A stretch of DNA of 64,000 nucleotides from Bacillota bacterium (lineage in GTDB: Bacteria > Bacillota > Bacilli > Paenibacillales > Paenibacillaceae), in the NCBI GenBank assembly GCA_023460795.1, contig JAEWPC010000005.1, positions 62,001 through 126,000 on the forward strand. Reading direction: 5' to 3'. Below are positions 51,425-59,839 of the stretch, piece after piece. The notes beneath the pieces were generated by a model. It made no database searches. It was not told the origin of the DNA and saw only the letters and a list, made by a program, of their open reading frames with translations. The translations under genes and the position numbers were made by a program. The stretch's first letter is position 1; every line of letters begins with the position of its first letter.

Positions 51425-52147
51425 ATGTTCGAAGTGAACGATTTGTCTAAGGTCTATCCCGGCGGCCGCGGTATCCAAGGGCTCAATCTCACCGTACTTC
51501 CCGGTGAGGTTGTCGCCCTGTTGGGACCGAACGGCGCCGGGAAGACGACAGCGCTGCAAGCGATGGCCGGGTGGCTCGAGTGCGACCGCGGGTATGCGCT
51601 TCTAAGCGGCGTCTCCGTCGCCGAACAGCCTGAGCGGTCGAGACCGCACATGGGCTTGATGATCGGCGAGCCGACGCCGTTCCCCTATCTTACGGGTTAC
51701 GAGTATTTGAGACTCTATCACAGATTGTACCCAGGGGTCGATGAGGCACGTATTCGGGAGACGATCGAGCTCGTAGGCATGTCGAAGCATCAAGAGCTCA
51801 AGATCAAGAAGTACTCCACCGGCATGAAACAACGGATCGAGCTCGCCAGCGCGCTGCTCCATCGGCCGAAGCTGCTGCTGCTCGACGAACCGTTCTCGGG
51901 CATGGACATCGAGGGACGCCGGGAGATGTCAACGATACTGCGGAGACTCGTCGCCGACACGGGGATGAGCATCATCGTCTCGTCGCATCAGGTGCGAGAC
52001 ATCGAGGATTGGATCACGCATGCGTGCATCGTCTTCGAAGGGCGGCATGCCGGGACCGCGAGCGTCGCGGATATTAGGGAATCGTTCCCTAGCGTAGAAG
52101 ACTATTATATGCACGGGATCGGTCAGGAAAGGAGCGGGGTAGCATGA
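51425..52147 (+). CDS. ABC transporter ATP-binding protein (CcmA/YxlF-type)
   Basis: 240 aa. Walker A GPNGAGKTT, signature YSTGMKQR, Walker B LLLLDEPFSGMD, H-loop SSHQ. It is the exporter type that pairs with a separate ABC-2 permease. GGGAGG lies ahead of the ATG; 4-nt overlap with the permease gene. Confidence 0.92.
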   Translation: MFEVNDLSKVYPGGRGIQGLNLTVLPGEVVALLGPNGAGKTTALQAMAGWLECDRGYALLSGVSVAEQPERSRPHMGLMIGEPTPFPYLTGYEYLRLYHRLYPGVDEARIRETIELVGMSKHQELKIKKYSTGMKQRIELASALLHRPKLLLLDEPFSGMDIEGRREMSTILRRLVADTGMSIIVSSHQVRDIEDWITHACIVFEGRHAGTASVADIRESFPSVEDYYMHGIGQERSGVA

Positions 52148-52869
52148 TCGCGCGATTGAATTATCTTACGAGCGAGGAGCTTCGCAAGCTGCTCCGCGGG
52201 GGCAAGCTGAAGGTGCTGCTGTTGCTCGCCTTCCTGATCGGCATCTTCTTCGTCTTCATCGGCAACCGTATCGGGCTCGACGACAACCTCCCGTCAACCT
52301 CGCTGGAACTGTTGCTTACCATCGTGTTTCCTTTATTCATGGCGTCGCTTGGGAGCGACCTTATGATCGGGGAAATTAAGGATCGTACGATCAAGCATGG
52401 GCTGAAGCTGCCGGTTAGCCGAGAGACCTTATTCATAGGTAAAATGCTCGCAGGATGGATCGCCGGAGCTATGATCGTGCTGAGCATGTTCGTGCCGACG
52501 TTGATCGGAAGCCTGATGCTCCAAGGTGTACCTTCACTCTCCGAGTTGGGAGAGAGCCTGGCTGAACTCGGCGCCGCGATCGTATTCTGCGGATTGTTAG
52601 TGGTGCTCGTGAACAGCGTAGCCTTATGGGTGGGGAGCGGCGCAATCGGGCTGGCAGTCAGCGTCGTGCTCTGGCTGGCGATGGGCGTCATCGGCTTGCT
52701 GGAGCCGCAGCTCAGCCGATTTTTCGTCACCGACTACGCGGATTGGGCGCAGCCTCTACTGTATACCGGCGACGCCGGAGCGTCGATCTCGGCATTGCTA
52801 TTTATTACCGCCTACTATATCATGGGCACTATATTGGGTTTGTTAGCCTTCCAAAGAAAAGAGATCTGA
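52144..52869 (+). CDS. ABC-2 type permease
   Basis: 241 aa, six membrane helices. LKVLLLLAFLIGIFFVFIG starts the first, followed by DLMIGEIKDRTIKHGLKLPVSRETLFIGKMLAG, the cytoplasmic loop typical of ABC-2 permeases in bacitracin/nisin-immunity-like exporters. It forms the membrane part of the exporter with the preceding ATPase. Starts inside the ATPase gene's last codons. Confidence 0.88.
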   Translation: MIARLNYLTSEELRKLLRGGKLKVLLLLAFLIGIFFVFIGNRIGLDDNLPSTSLELLLTIVFPLFMASLGSDLMIGEIKDRTIKHGLKLPVSRETLFIGKMLAGWIAGAMIVLSMFVPTLIGSLMLQGVPSLSELGESLAELGAAIVFCGLLVVLVNSVALWVGSGAIGLAVSVVLWLAMGVIGLLEPQLSRFFVTDYADWAQPLLYTGDAGASISALLFITAYYIMGTILGLLAFQRKEI

Positions 52870-52872
52870 CAG

Positions 52873-54339
52873 ATGTCCATTCGACTGAAGCTTATCTTAA
52901 CGTATATCATCGGCATTCTGCTGACCGCGGCGATCGTCACGGTGACGGGGATCGGACTCGTCACGGGGATCGTCTCTTATTTTGCGAAGGGCATCGTGAA
53001 GGATCAATCCCCGCGCGAGGCGCTTACGCGGGGCGTCGATGTAATCGTGGACTTGCGCTATGCGGAGCGGTATAAGCCGGAGGAGCTTGCCTCCCCCGCA
53101 TTCGCGAGTCAGTTAGGAGACCAACTGCAGCCGTTCGAGGGCTTCCTTGTCGTCCAAGACGGCTCAAGTTGGGCAAGCTACGGCGCATTCAAGGAAGACG
53201 ATACGTTCCTAGAGCAGTTGCGGGAAGACGTCTCGAAGCCGGGCAAGCATGCGGACGGCGCGTTCACGATGAGTTCGTGGGAAGGACGCGATTGGCTTGC
53301 TCTGAAGTACGATTTTCCGGAGATCGACGATCCCTTAACGTATTACCTCGTCATCGACGTGACGGAGACGTGGAAGAAGGGCGACCGCTTCCCGTTCTTC
53401 GTGCTTCTTGGCATTGCGGTCTTGCTGGGGATCATTCTCGTCCCGCTGATCTGGATCACGACGAAGGATATCGTCAGACCGCTGCGGCAGCTGGAGCTAG
53501 GTTCCCGCCGGATCGCGGAGGGGGATCTGAATTTCAGCCTGCATACGAAGGTGCGCAACGAAGTAGGCAGCGTGATCCGCTCGTACGAGCAAATGCGCGG
53601 AGAGCTCCAGCGATCGATCGGAGCGCAGCTGGCGCTGGAAGAGAACCGCAAGGAGCTGATCTCGAACATCTCGCATGACCTGAAGACGCCGCTGACCTCG
53701 ATTAAGGGATACGTGGAAGGGATTCGGGAAGGCATCGCGAACGATCCGGAGAAGCTGAGGAAGTATATCGACGTGATTCATGCGAAGACGCTCGACATGG
53801 ACCGGATGATCGACGATTTGTTCCTGCTGTCGAAGCTGGATCTCGAGCAAGAGAAGTTCCACTTCGACGCGATCTCGCTGGAGGAGTTCTATCGGCAGAC
53901 CATGAGCGAGCTGCATATGGAATGCGAGAGAGCGGGCATACGATTGACGGGCGAATACGAGGCCGGATCGGATGCCGTCGCGACGATGGATGCCCAGAAG
54001 ATGAAGCGGGCGATCCTGAACATCGTCGGCAACTCGGTGAAGTTCATGGATAAGAAGGAACCGCATATCCATGTGTATATCGGCCGGCAAGCGGATTCGT
54101 GGGTGATCGCGGTGAGGGATAACGGTCCGGGTATGGAGCAGAGCGAGCTGGAGCGGATCTTCGATCGGTTCTACCGGGCGGACGCCGATCGGAATCAGAA
54201 CGTGGCGGGCTCCGGGTTGGGGTTAGCCATCGTGAAGCAGATCGTCGCATTCCATGGCGGGACGATTACCGCAAGAAGCGAGCCCGGACATTCCATGACG
54301 GTGATGTTCACGATTCCGATCCATCAGACTCGAGCGTGA
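52873..54339 (+). CDS. Sensor histidine kinase (HAMP-HisKA-HATPase)
   Basis: 488 aa. Membrane helices near 8-38 and 172-195 bracket an extracellular sensor of about 130 residues. HAMP, HisKA (LISNISHDLKTPLTS, His about 267) and HATPase (NIVGNSVKFMD, DNGPGM, GSGLGLAIVKQIV) follow. Ribosome binding site is weak; it begins 3 nt after the permease stop, suggesting coupling. With the ABC exporter it resembles antimicrobial-peptide sensing modules. Confidence 0.92.
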   Translation: MSIRLKLILTYIIGILLTAAIVTVTGIGLVTGIVSYFAKGIVKDQSPREALTRGVDVIVDLRYAERYKPEELASPAFASQLGDQLQPFEGFLVVQDGSSWASYGAFKEDDTFLEQLREDVSKPGKHADGAFTMSSWEGRDWLALKYDFPEIDDPLTYYLVIDVTETWKKGDRFPFFVLLGIAVLLGIILVPLIWITTKDIVRPLRQLELGSRRIAEGDLNFSLHTKVRNEVGSVIRSYEQMRGELQRSIGAQLALEENRKELISNISHDLKTPLTSIKGYVEGIREGIANDPEKLRKYIDVIHAKTLDMDRMIDDLFLLSKLDLEQEKFHFDAISLEEFYRQTMSELHMECERAGIRLTGEYEAGSDAVATMDAQKMKRAILNIVGNSVKFMDKKEPHIHVYIGRQADSWVIAVRDNGPGMEQSELERIFDRFYRADADRNQNVAGSGLGLAIVKQIVAFHGGTITARSEPGHSMTVMFTIPIHQTRA

Positions 54340-54356
54340 CGGGAGAGAGTAAGAAG

Positions 54357-55073
54357 ATGACGAAGCGGAAAGTGTTAATCGTCGAGGACGATCAAGCGAT
54401 CGCCGAGCTGGAGCGGGACTACCTCGAGGTACACGGCTATGAGGTGACTCTTCGGGCAGACGGGCGGAAAGCGCTGGAGGAAGCGCTGGAGCATGCGTAC
54501 GATCTCATCATTCTAGACGTGATGCTCCCCGGCATGGACGGCTTCGACATTCTGCGAAAGGTTCGCGAGACGAAGTTCATCCCGGTGCTGATGGTGTCCG
54601 CCCGCAAGGAGGATATCGACAAGATCCGGGGGCTCGGTCTTGGAGCGGATGATTACGTAACGAAGCCGTTCAGCCCGTCGGAGCTCGTGGCGCGAGTGAA
54701 AGCGCATCTCGAACGATATGACCGATTGACCGGGGCCGCTGCAGGCCCCGGTTCTTCGCCTGCTCGGAAGGCGCGCGAGCTGAACATACGCGGATTGGTA
54801 ATTCAAGTTGACGCTAGACGGGTGACGCTGAACGGACAAGAGCTCACGATGACCGCCAAGGAATTCGATCTGCTGCTCTTCCTCTCGGACCATCCGGATC
54901 GGGTCTTTTCCAAAGAGGAGCTGCTCGATAAGGTGTGGGGGATCGATTACTTCGGCGATTCCGCTACGGTCACGGTCCACGTCGGGAAAATCCGCGACAA
55001 GATTCAGAAGGACCCAGCGAAGCATCAGTATATCGAGACGGTGTGGGGCGCGGGGTATCGGTTTAAGGTGTGA
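54357..55073 (+). CDS. OmpR/PhoB-family response regulator
   Basis: 238 aa. Receiver: VEDDQAIAELE, phospho-acceptor Asp in LIILDVMLPGMDG (about residue 52), VTKPFSP. Winged helix at the end: VFSKEELLDKVWGIDYFGDSATVTVHVGKIRDKI and VWGAGYRFKV. ATG 54357 follows GGGAGAGAG; a GTG 21 nt earlier is rejected. Cognate to the kinase before it; likely binds the TTTAGACT repeats upstream of the operon. Confidence 0.92.
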   Translation: MTKRKVLIVEDDQAIAELERDYLEVHGYEVTLRADGRKALEEALEHAYDLIILDVMLPGMDGFDILRKVRETKFIPVLMVSARKEDIDKIRGLGLGADDYVTKPFSPSELVARVKAHLERYDRLTGAAAGPGSSPARKARELNIRGLVIQVDARRVTLNGQELTMTAKEFDLLLFLSDHPDRVFSKEELLDKVWGIDYFGDSATVTVHVGKIRDKIQKDPAKHQYIETVWGAGYRFKV

Positions 55074-55093
55074 TGAGATTGGGGGGCGTCGTA

Positions 55094-55897
55094 ATGGACA
55101 AGAACGTTGCACCTAGAACGAACATGATAGGCGGCAGCGAGGTAGGAGCCGTCTCGGTCGAAATGGACAAGCGCAGTATTCATGCAACCAATAGCCTATT
55201 CTGGGATACGAAAGGAAACGATGTCCTAGGAGCAACCGCGCTTCCTTACTATGGCGCGTTCGTCTCGGAGGACAAGCATCAGCTGTTCGGCGATATCTCG
55301 GGCGCAAAGGTGCTGGAAATCGGCTGCGGGAGCGGTCAATCGTTACTGTATTTGGGGGCACGCCAACCGGCCGAACTATGGGGAATGGACTTATCGGCCA
55401 ACCAGATCGAGAAGACAAGGCAGCTACTGGCGGAGTCCGGGTTATCGGCGACTTTAATCTGTTCCCCTATGGAAGAAGAGTGCGGCATACCGGCCGACTA
55501 TTTCGATTTTGTATACTCGATATATGCCATTGGCTGGACAACCGACCTAGAGAGAACTTTTCGCCGCATCGCTTCCTACCTCAAGCCAGACGGGGTATTT
55601 ATTTTCAGTTGGTCTCATCCGATCCATAAATGCGTGGCCCCGGAGAACGATACCCTTGTGTTCAAAAAATGTTATTTCGATGAATCCTGGTATTCGGTTA
55701 CGCTTGGCGATAGTACGTTGACCTTATCGGATCGCAAACTATCAACCTACGTGAATGCGTTGGCCAAGGCGGGATTCGTCATCGAGCAGCTTATCGAGGA
55801 ATCCGACGAAGATATCCTGCAGGCGAGCAACGGCGATTTTGGGCGGAAAGCCTCGATGCTTCCCGTAACCTTCGTCATCAAGGCAAGGAAAGCTTGA
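55094..55897 (+). CDS. Class I SAM-dependent methyltransferase
   Basis: 267 aa. Motif I VLEIGCGSGQSLLYLG, LWGMDLSANQIEKTRQLL (motif II) and FVYSIYAIGWTTDLERTF (post I region) define a Methyltransf_11-type fold. The N-terminal DKRSIHATNSLFWDTKGNDVLG is typical of this group. ATG 55094 follows GGGGGG. The substrate is unknown. Confidence 0.88.
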   Translation: MDKNVAPRTNMIGGSEVGAVSVEMDKRSIHATNSLFWDTKGNDVLGATALPYYGAFVSEDKHQLFGDISGAKVLEIGCGSGQSLLYLGARQPAELWGMDLSANQIEKTRQLLAESGLSATLICSPMEEECGIPADYFDFVYSIYAIGWTTDLERTFRRIASYLKPDGVFIFSWSHPIHKCVAPENDTLVFKKCYFDESWYSVTLGDSTLTLSDRKLSTYVNALAKAGFVIEQLIEESDEDILQASNGDFGRKASMLPVTFVIKARKA

Positions 55898-55970
55898 TAT
55901 TTTGGTGCACAAATTGCACGGAACACGATTCCCATCTGCGATAGGATGGATCTCGAGGGGAGGGACAACG

Positions 55971-56819
55971 ATGGATTGGTTGGAGAGAATGACAAGCGCC
56001 ATGGACTATATCGAGACGAATTTGGCGGGCGATATTTCCTATGACGATATCGCGCAGATCGCCTGTTGCTCTACGTATCATTTTCAGAGAATGTTTCCGT
56101 TCATTACCGGAGTCTCGTTATCCGAGTACATCCGGCGTCGACGATTGACATTGGCGGCCTTCGAACTGCAGACAACGGATGCCAAGGTGATCGATGTAGC
56201 CATGAAATACGGCTACCAGTCGCCGGAAGCGTTCACGCGAGCGTTCAAGAATCTCCATGGGATTATGCCTATATCTGCGCGCGATGCGGGCGTGTCTCTC
56301 AAAGCCTATCCTCGCATGTCCTTCCATATCTCAATTAAAGGAGATATCGAGATGAATTACAGAATTGAATCAAGAGGGCCATTCGAGATGTTCGGCGTAT
56401 ATGGCGTAGTTAGTCAGAATATGCAACAGGCATTCAGCGATGTTCCTCAGTTCCGACAACAATGCGACGAAGACGGCAGCGTAGGTTTAATGAACGGGCT
56501 GCTAGGGCGGTTCGGCAATTCCGTGTTGCATGCCGCCCTATATGATCACACGGGAGAATCCTTCAAGTACATGGTCTGTTATCATCTGCCCAAGGGACTT
56601 GAAATTCCGGAGAAATTTACGAAGCTGTCCGTGCCGGCGCTAACGTGGGTTATTTTCCCGGAACCGCAATGCGAGCTGCAGAAGCTATGGGAACGTATCT
56701 ATTCCGAATGGTTTCCGACTTCCGGATACGAACAAGTGGAAGGTCCCCAGTTCGAGATGTATTACGGAATGCCTGGGCATACGCAAGGCGAGATCTGGAT
56801 TCCCGTGAGGAAAAAGTAA
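55971..56819 (+). CDS. AraC-family regulator with GyrI-like effector domain (Rob/SoxS-Rob type)
   Basis: 282 aa. The N-terminal AraC double HTH (LAGDISYDDIAQIACCSTYHFQRMFPFITGVSLSEYIRRRRL ... DVAMKYGYQSPEAFTRAFKNLHG) is followed by a GyrI-like ligand domain (about 125-282, ending GEIWIPVRKK). Such regulators sense drugs or metabolites. ATG 55971 follows GAGGGGAGG. The target is unknown; the adjacent genes are a methyltransferase and splB. Confidence 0.88.
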   Translation: MDWLERMTSAMDYIETNLAGDISYDDIAQIACCSTYHFQRMFPFITGVSLSEYIRRRRLTLAAFELQTTDAKVIDVAMKYGYQSPEAFTRAFKNLHGIMPISARDAGVSLKAYPRMSFHISIKGDIEMNYRIESRGPFEMFGVYGVVSQNMQQAFSDVPQFRQQCDEDGSVGLMNGLLGRFGNSVLHAALYDHTGESFKYMVCYHLPKGLEIPEKFTKLSVPALTWVIFPEPQCELQKLWERIYSEWFPTSGYEQVEGPQFEMYYGMPGHTQGEIWIPVRKK

Positions 56820-56904
56820 CGTTGGGCTGAGAACCCTGTCGTGCGGATATTGGTCCATGTACTGCGGCACAATAAGTGCACTTTGGACGAGAGGTGCCGC
56901 CGTC

Positions 56905-57942
56905 ATGAGCCGTTCTAGAGGGGAATTCACGCCTGAATTAGCGTACTTCGAGCCGGATGCCCTTAACTATCCCAAAGGCGAACGAATCTTCGAATGGGTC
57001 AAGAGCCAAGGGATCCCTTATCGGATGACGACTTCTCATAATCGAATTACGAATTTGCCCGGGGAGTCGGAGCTCGAGCAATACAAGATCGCCAAACGTA
57101 CGCTTGTCGTCGGACTTAGGAAGACGCTGAAGTTCGATACGTCGAAGCCTTCCGCGGAATACGCCATCCCGCTCGCCACAGGGTGTATGGGGCATTGCCA
57201 TTATTGTTATTTGCAGACGACTTTAGGGGCTAAGCCCTATATTCGGATATACGTGAACACCGATGACATTCTCGCGCAAGCGAAGCGGTATATCGAGGAG
57301 CGGGCGCCGGAGATTACGCGCTTCGAGGCCGCTTGTACGTCCGATCCGGTAGGAATCGAGCACATCTCGGGATCGTTGAAGGAATACATCGAGTTCATGG
57401 GTCGGGAACCACTCGGCCGTCTCCGATTCGTAACGAAATTTCATCATGTGGACTCCCTGTTGGACGCGAAGCATCATGGACATACCCGTTTCCGTTTCAG
57501 CGTGAACGCGGACTATGTCATCAAGAACTTCGAGCCTGCGACATCAAGCTTCGCCGACCGAATCGAAGCGGCAGGCAAAGTGGCTAAGGCAGGGTATCCT
57601 CTCGGCTTTATCGTCGCGCCGATCATTTGGTACGACGAATGGGAGCAAGGATACGGCGAGCTATTCGATAAGCTGTCCGATACGCTTCCGAGCGAAGCGA
57701 CGCGCGACCTTACGTTCGAACTCATCCAACACCGATTTACCAAGACGGCAAAGACGATCATCGAGAAGAGATACCCCAAATCCAAGCTGGAGATGGACGA
57801 AGCGAAGCGTCAATATAAGTGGGGACGTTGGGGACAGGGCAAATACGTGTATCCGAAGGATCAAGCGGACGCGCTGAGAGAGTATATTACGGAGCGCATC
57901 TTCGATAAATTTCCCGAGGCGAAGATCGAGTATTTTACTTAG
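56905..57942 (+). CDS. splB: Spore photoproduct lyase
   Basis: 345 aa radical-SAM enzyme that reverses the 5-thyminyl-5,6-dihydrothymine dimer in UV-irradiated spores. The [4Fe-4S] motif is Cys94-x3-Cys98-x2-Cys101 in TGCMGHCHYCYL, and the H-atom-donor cysteine region is ACTSDPVG (Cys144), matching C90/C94/C97 and C141 of the B. subtilis enzyme. YPKSKLEMDEAKRQYKWGRWGQGKYVY is also conserved. ATG 56905 has GAGAGGTG ahead. Its presence shows the host makes endospores. No splA-like gene is adjacent. Confidence 0.95.
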   Translation: MSRSRGEFTPELAYFEPDALNYPKGERIFEWVKSQGIPYRMTTSHNRITNLPGESELEQYKIAKRTLVVGLRKTLKFDTSKPSAEYAIPLATGCMGHCHYCYLQTTLGAKPYIRIYVNTDDILAQAKRYIEERAPEITRFEAACTSDPVGIEHISGSLKEYIEFMGREPLGRLRFVTKFHHVDSLLDAKHHGHTRFRFSVNADYVIKNFEPATSSFADRIEAAGKVAKAGYPLGFIVAPIIWYDEWEQGYGELFDKLSDTLPSEATRDLTFELIQHRFTKTAKTIIEKRYPKSKLEMDEAKRQYKWGRWGQGKYVYPKDQADALREYITERIFDKFPEAKIEYFT

Positions 57943-57954
57943 AGCAAATGAGCG

Positions 57955-57984
57955 AATAAGGGCACCCTCGCGGGTGCCCTTATT
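57955..57984. terminator. Bidirectional terminator between splB and the AKR gene
   Basis: AATAAGGGCACCC pairs perfectly with GGGTGCCCTTATT, tetraloop TCGC. Confidence 0.85.
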
Positions 57985-57989
57985 GTTGT

Positions 57990-58841
57990 TTACAGATCCA
58001 CTTTCAAAGTGCCCAGCATCTTGACGAACTTCGGATCGTGGTACGATAAGAAAAGAGTTTCCCCCGTGTCGAGAGCGGAAATTCTCTCGATATCGTCCGT
58101 GCTCAATTCGAAATCGAAAATGTCGAAGTTTTCGACGATCCGCTCTTTTCTCACCGATTTCGGAATGGCAACAACTCCGCGCTGAACAAGCCAGCGCAAC
58201 ACGACCTGGGCGACGGACTTGTTGTGCTGCGCCGCGATCGATGCCAGCACTTCGTTGCCGAACAGGTCGTTAAGTCCTTCGGCGAACGGCGCCCACGACT
58301 GGTGCTGAACGCCTTGCTCCTTCATCAATGCGGCGCTTTCGATTTGCTGGTAGAACGGGTGCGTCTCGACCTGATTGACTGCGGGCACGATCTCGTTATG
58401 CACGATTAGGTCCGTCAGACGGTCGGGAAGGAAGTTGCTGACGCCGATCGCCTTGATCTTGCCCTCGCGGTAGAGGTCTTCCATCGCGCGCCATGCGCCG
58501 TAGTAATCGCCGAACGGCTGGTGAATCAGATACAGATCGAGATAGTCGAGCTGCAGCTTCTTCAGCGATTTGGCGAACGCCAGTTTAGCGCTCTCGTAAC
58601 CGGCATCTTGAACCCAAAGCTTGGTCGTGATGAACAGCTCCTCGCGCGGAACGCCGCTGCGCTTGATCGCGCGTCCGACCGCTTCCTCGTTCAGATAACC
58701 GGATGCCGTGTCGATCAGACGGTAACCGGCCATCAGCGCTTCATATACCGCGTTCTCGCATTGCTCTGCATCGGGAATCTGGTAGACGCCGAAGCCGATA
58801 ATCGGCATTTTCACTCCGTTGTTCAAAGTTACGGTTTGCAT
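57990..58841 (-). CDS. Aldo/keto reductase (2,5-diketogluconate reductase/YvgN type)
   Basis: 283 aa. Family signatures MPIIGFGVYQIPD, LIDTASGYLNEEAVGRAIKRSGVPREELFITTKLW, LYLIHQPFGDYYGAWRAMEDL and IPKSVRKERIVEN are present, with catalytic Asp/Tyr/Lys/His positions. It reduces aldehydes, probably methylglyoxal-like. ATG 58841 fits AGGAGG better than the ATG two codons upstream. Divergent MerR gene and a palindrome in the promoter indicate aldehyde-inducible control. Confidence 0.92.
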   Translation of the reverse strand: MQTVTLNNGVKMPIIGFGVYQIPDAEQCENAVYEALMAGYRLIDTASGYLNEEAVGRAIKRSGVPREELFITTKLWVQDAGYESAKLAFAKSLKKLQLDYLDLYLIHQPFGDYYGAWRAMEDLYREGKIKAIGVSNFLPDRLTDLIVHNEIVPAVNQVETHPFYQQIESAALMKEQGVQHQSWAPFAEGLNDLFGNEVLASIAAQHNKSVAQVVLRWLVQRGVVAIPKSVRKERIVENFDIFDFELSTDDIERISALDTGETLFLSYHDPKFVKMLGTLKVDL

Positions 58842-58859
58842 GGTCATTCCTCCTATGGT

Positions 58860-58887
58860 TTGAATGGATAGCGATTTGCGCTACAAT
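58860..58887 (+). promoter_or_regulatory. Sigma-A promoter of the merR gene
   Basis: TTGAAT, 16-nt spacer, TACAAT; the operator palindrome lies directly over the predicted start site. Confidence 0.55.
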
Positions 58888-58895
58888 CAGCTTAA

Positions 58896-58918
58896 TGACT
58901 TCGTGTTACACGAAGTCA
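58896..58918. promoter_or_regulatory. MerR-type operator between divergent AKR and merR genes
   Basis: Perfect palindrome with arms TGACTTCGTG and CACGAAGTCA, 3-nt centre. On the minus strand it fills the 19-nt space between TTGACT (-35) and TAAGCT (-10) of the AKR promoter, the classic MerR activation geometry. Confidence 0.7.
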
Positions 58919-58955
58919 ACACTCTTCGCGGTATTTTTTTCAAGGAGGATTTCCT

Positions 58956-59405
58956 ATGCATACGGTCAAAGAAGCCGCCCGGATAACGGGACTCACCGAG
59001 CATGCCGTTCGCTTCTACACGGATAAAGGGTTGGTGCCAAGTCTACGGCGCGACGAGAATAATATTCGGATGTTCGACGAAGAGTCGATCAACTGGCTGC
59101 ATGGCGTCAAATGCCTAAAGCAATCCGGGATGCCGATCGAAGTCATAAAGACGTACGTCGATCTCTGTCTGGAAGGGGATTCGACTGTTCCGCAACGCTA
59201 TAAGCTCATCATGGAGCATAAGGATGAGGCGCTCATTAAGCTTGAAGAAGTCCGGCGTCACGTCGCTCATTTGGAGCAAAAGACGGTCCTCTATCAGGCC
59301 ATTCTGGAGGGTCGATCTCCGGACACGACCAATCCCGCCAACTGGAACGAGATCCGGCATATGCATGGCGACGTATTCTATACGCCTTCAGTTCGTGAGG
59401 CGTGA
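58956..59405 (+). CDS. MerR-family regulator (AdhR-like)
   Basis: 149 aa. The winged-helix MerR N terminus (TVKEAARITGLTEHAVRFYTDKGLVPSLRRDENNIRMF) is followed by a coiled coil (about 78-118). Only one cysteine after the HTH (KCLKQSG) and another in VDLCLEG; Cys52 lies at the position used by AdhR-type aldehyde sensors. AAGGAGG precedes the ATG. It should activate the divergent AKR gene and limit its own expression. Confidence 0.9.
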   Translation: MHTVKEAARITGLTEHAVRFYTDKGLVPSLRRDENNIRMFDEESINWLHGVKCLKQSGMPIEVIKTYVDLCLEGDSTVPQRYKLIMEHKDEALIKLEEVRRHVAHLEQKTVLYQAILEGRSPDTTNPANWNEIRHMHGDVFYTPSVREA

Positions 59406-59438
59406 GATTTAATCAGAGACTTTATTGGGGGAACAAAA

Positions 59439-59771
59439 TTGGCAACGATCGAAGATTTTGCAGCATTGGATATACGCGTGGGAACGATTATGGAAGCGGA
59501 GTTTTTTGGCGAGGCAAGAATCCCCGCGATTAAGCTTTTTATTGATTTTGGACCGGAGATCGGGATGAAGTGGTCCAGCGCGCAAATAACGAAGCGTTAT
59601 AAGGCTGAAGAATTGATAGGAAGGCAAGTTGTAGGAATCGTGAATTTTCCTCCCCGGCGCATAGCGGGATTCAAATCGGAGGTATTGGTTCTCGGGGGAG
59701 TACCGGACCAAGGCGACGTCATTCTCTTGAAACCGGATATCGAGACGCCTAATGGAACGCCAATTGGGTAA
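59439..59771 (+). CDS. csaA: tRNA-binding-domain protein CsaA
   Basis: 110 aa, the EMAP/Trbp111 OB-fold alone: FAALDIRVGTIMEAEFF, IPAIKLFIDFGPEIGMKWSSAQITKRY, VVGIVNFPPRRIAGFKSEVLVLG and LLKPDIETPNGTPIG match CsaA throughout. CsaA is a dimeric export-related chaperone. TTG start with GGGGGAA ahead. It lies 33 nt behind merR and may be read through from it. Confidence 0.92.
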   Translation: MATIEDFAALDIRVGTIMEAEFFGEARIPAIKLFIDFGPEIGMKWSSAQITKRYKAEELIGRQVVGIVNFPPRRIAGFKSEVLVLGGVPDQGDVILLKPDIETPNGTPIG

Positions 59772-59787
59772 AGGTCGAACTTTGAAG

Positions 59788-59817
59788 CAAGGGCCATCCT
59801 GTATAGGATGGCCCTTG
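59788..59817. terminator. Bidirectional terminator between csaA and the exported DUF3298 gene
   Basis: CAAGGGCCATCC pairs perfectly with GGATGGCCCTTG, loop 6 nt. Confidence 0.85.
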
Positions 59818-59839
59818 AGCTAGTTCTCGATCGCGAACA

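Noticed and set aside
50573..51559. 328-codon minus-strand frame across the exported protein and ABC genes
   Set aside because: Spans two sense genes and an intergenic gap, Arg/Val/His-rich shadow composition.
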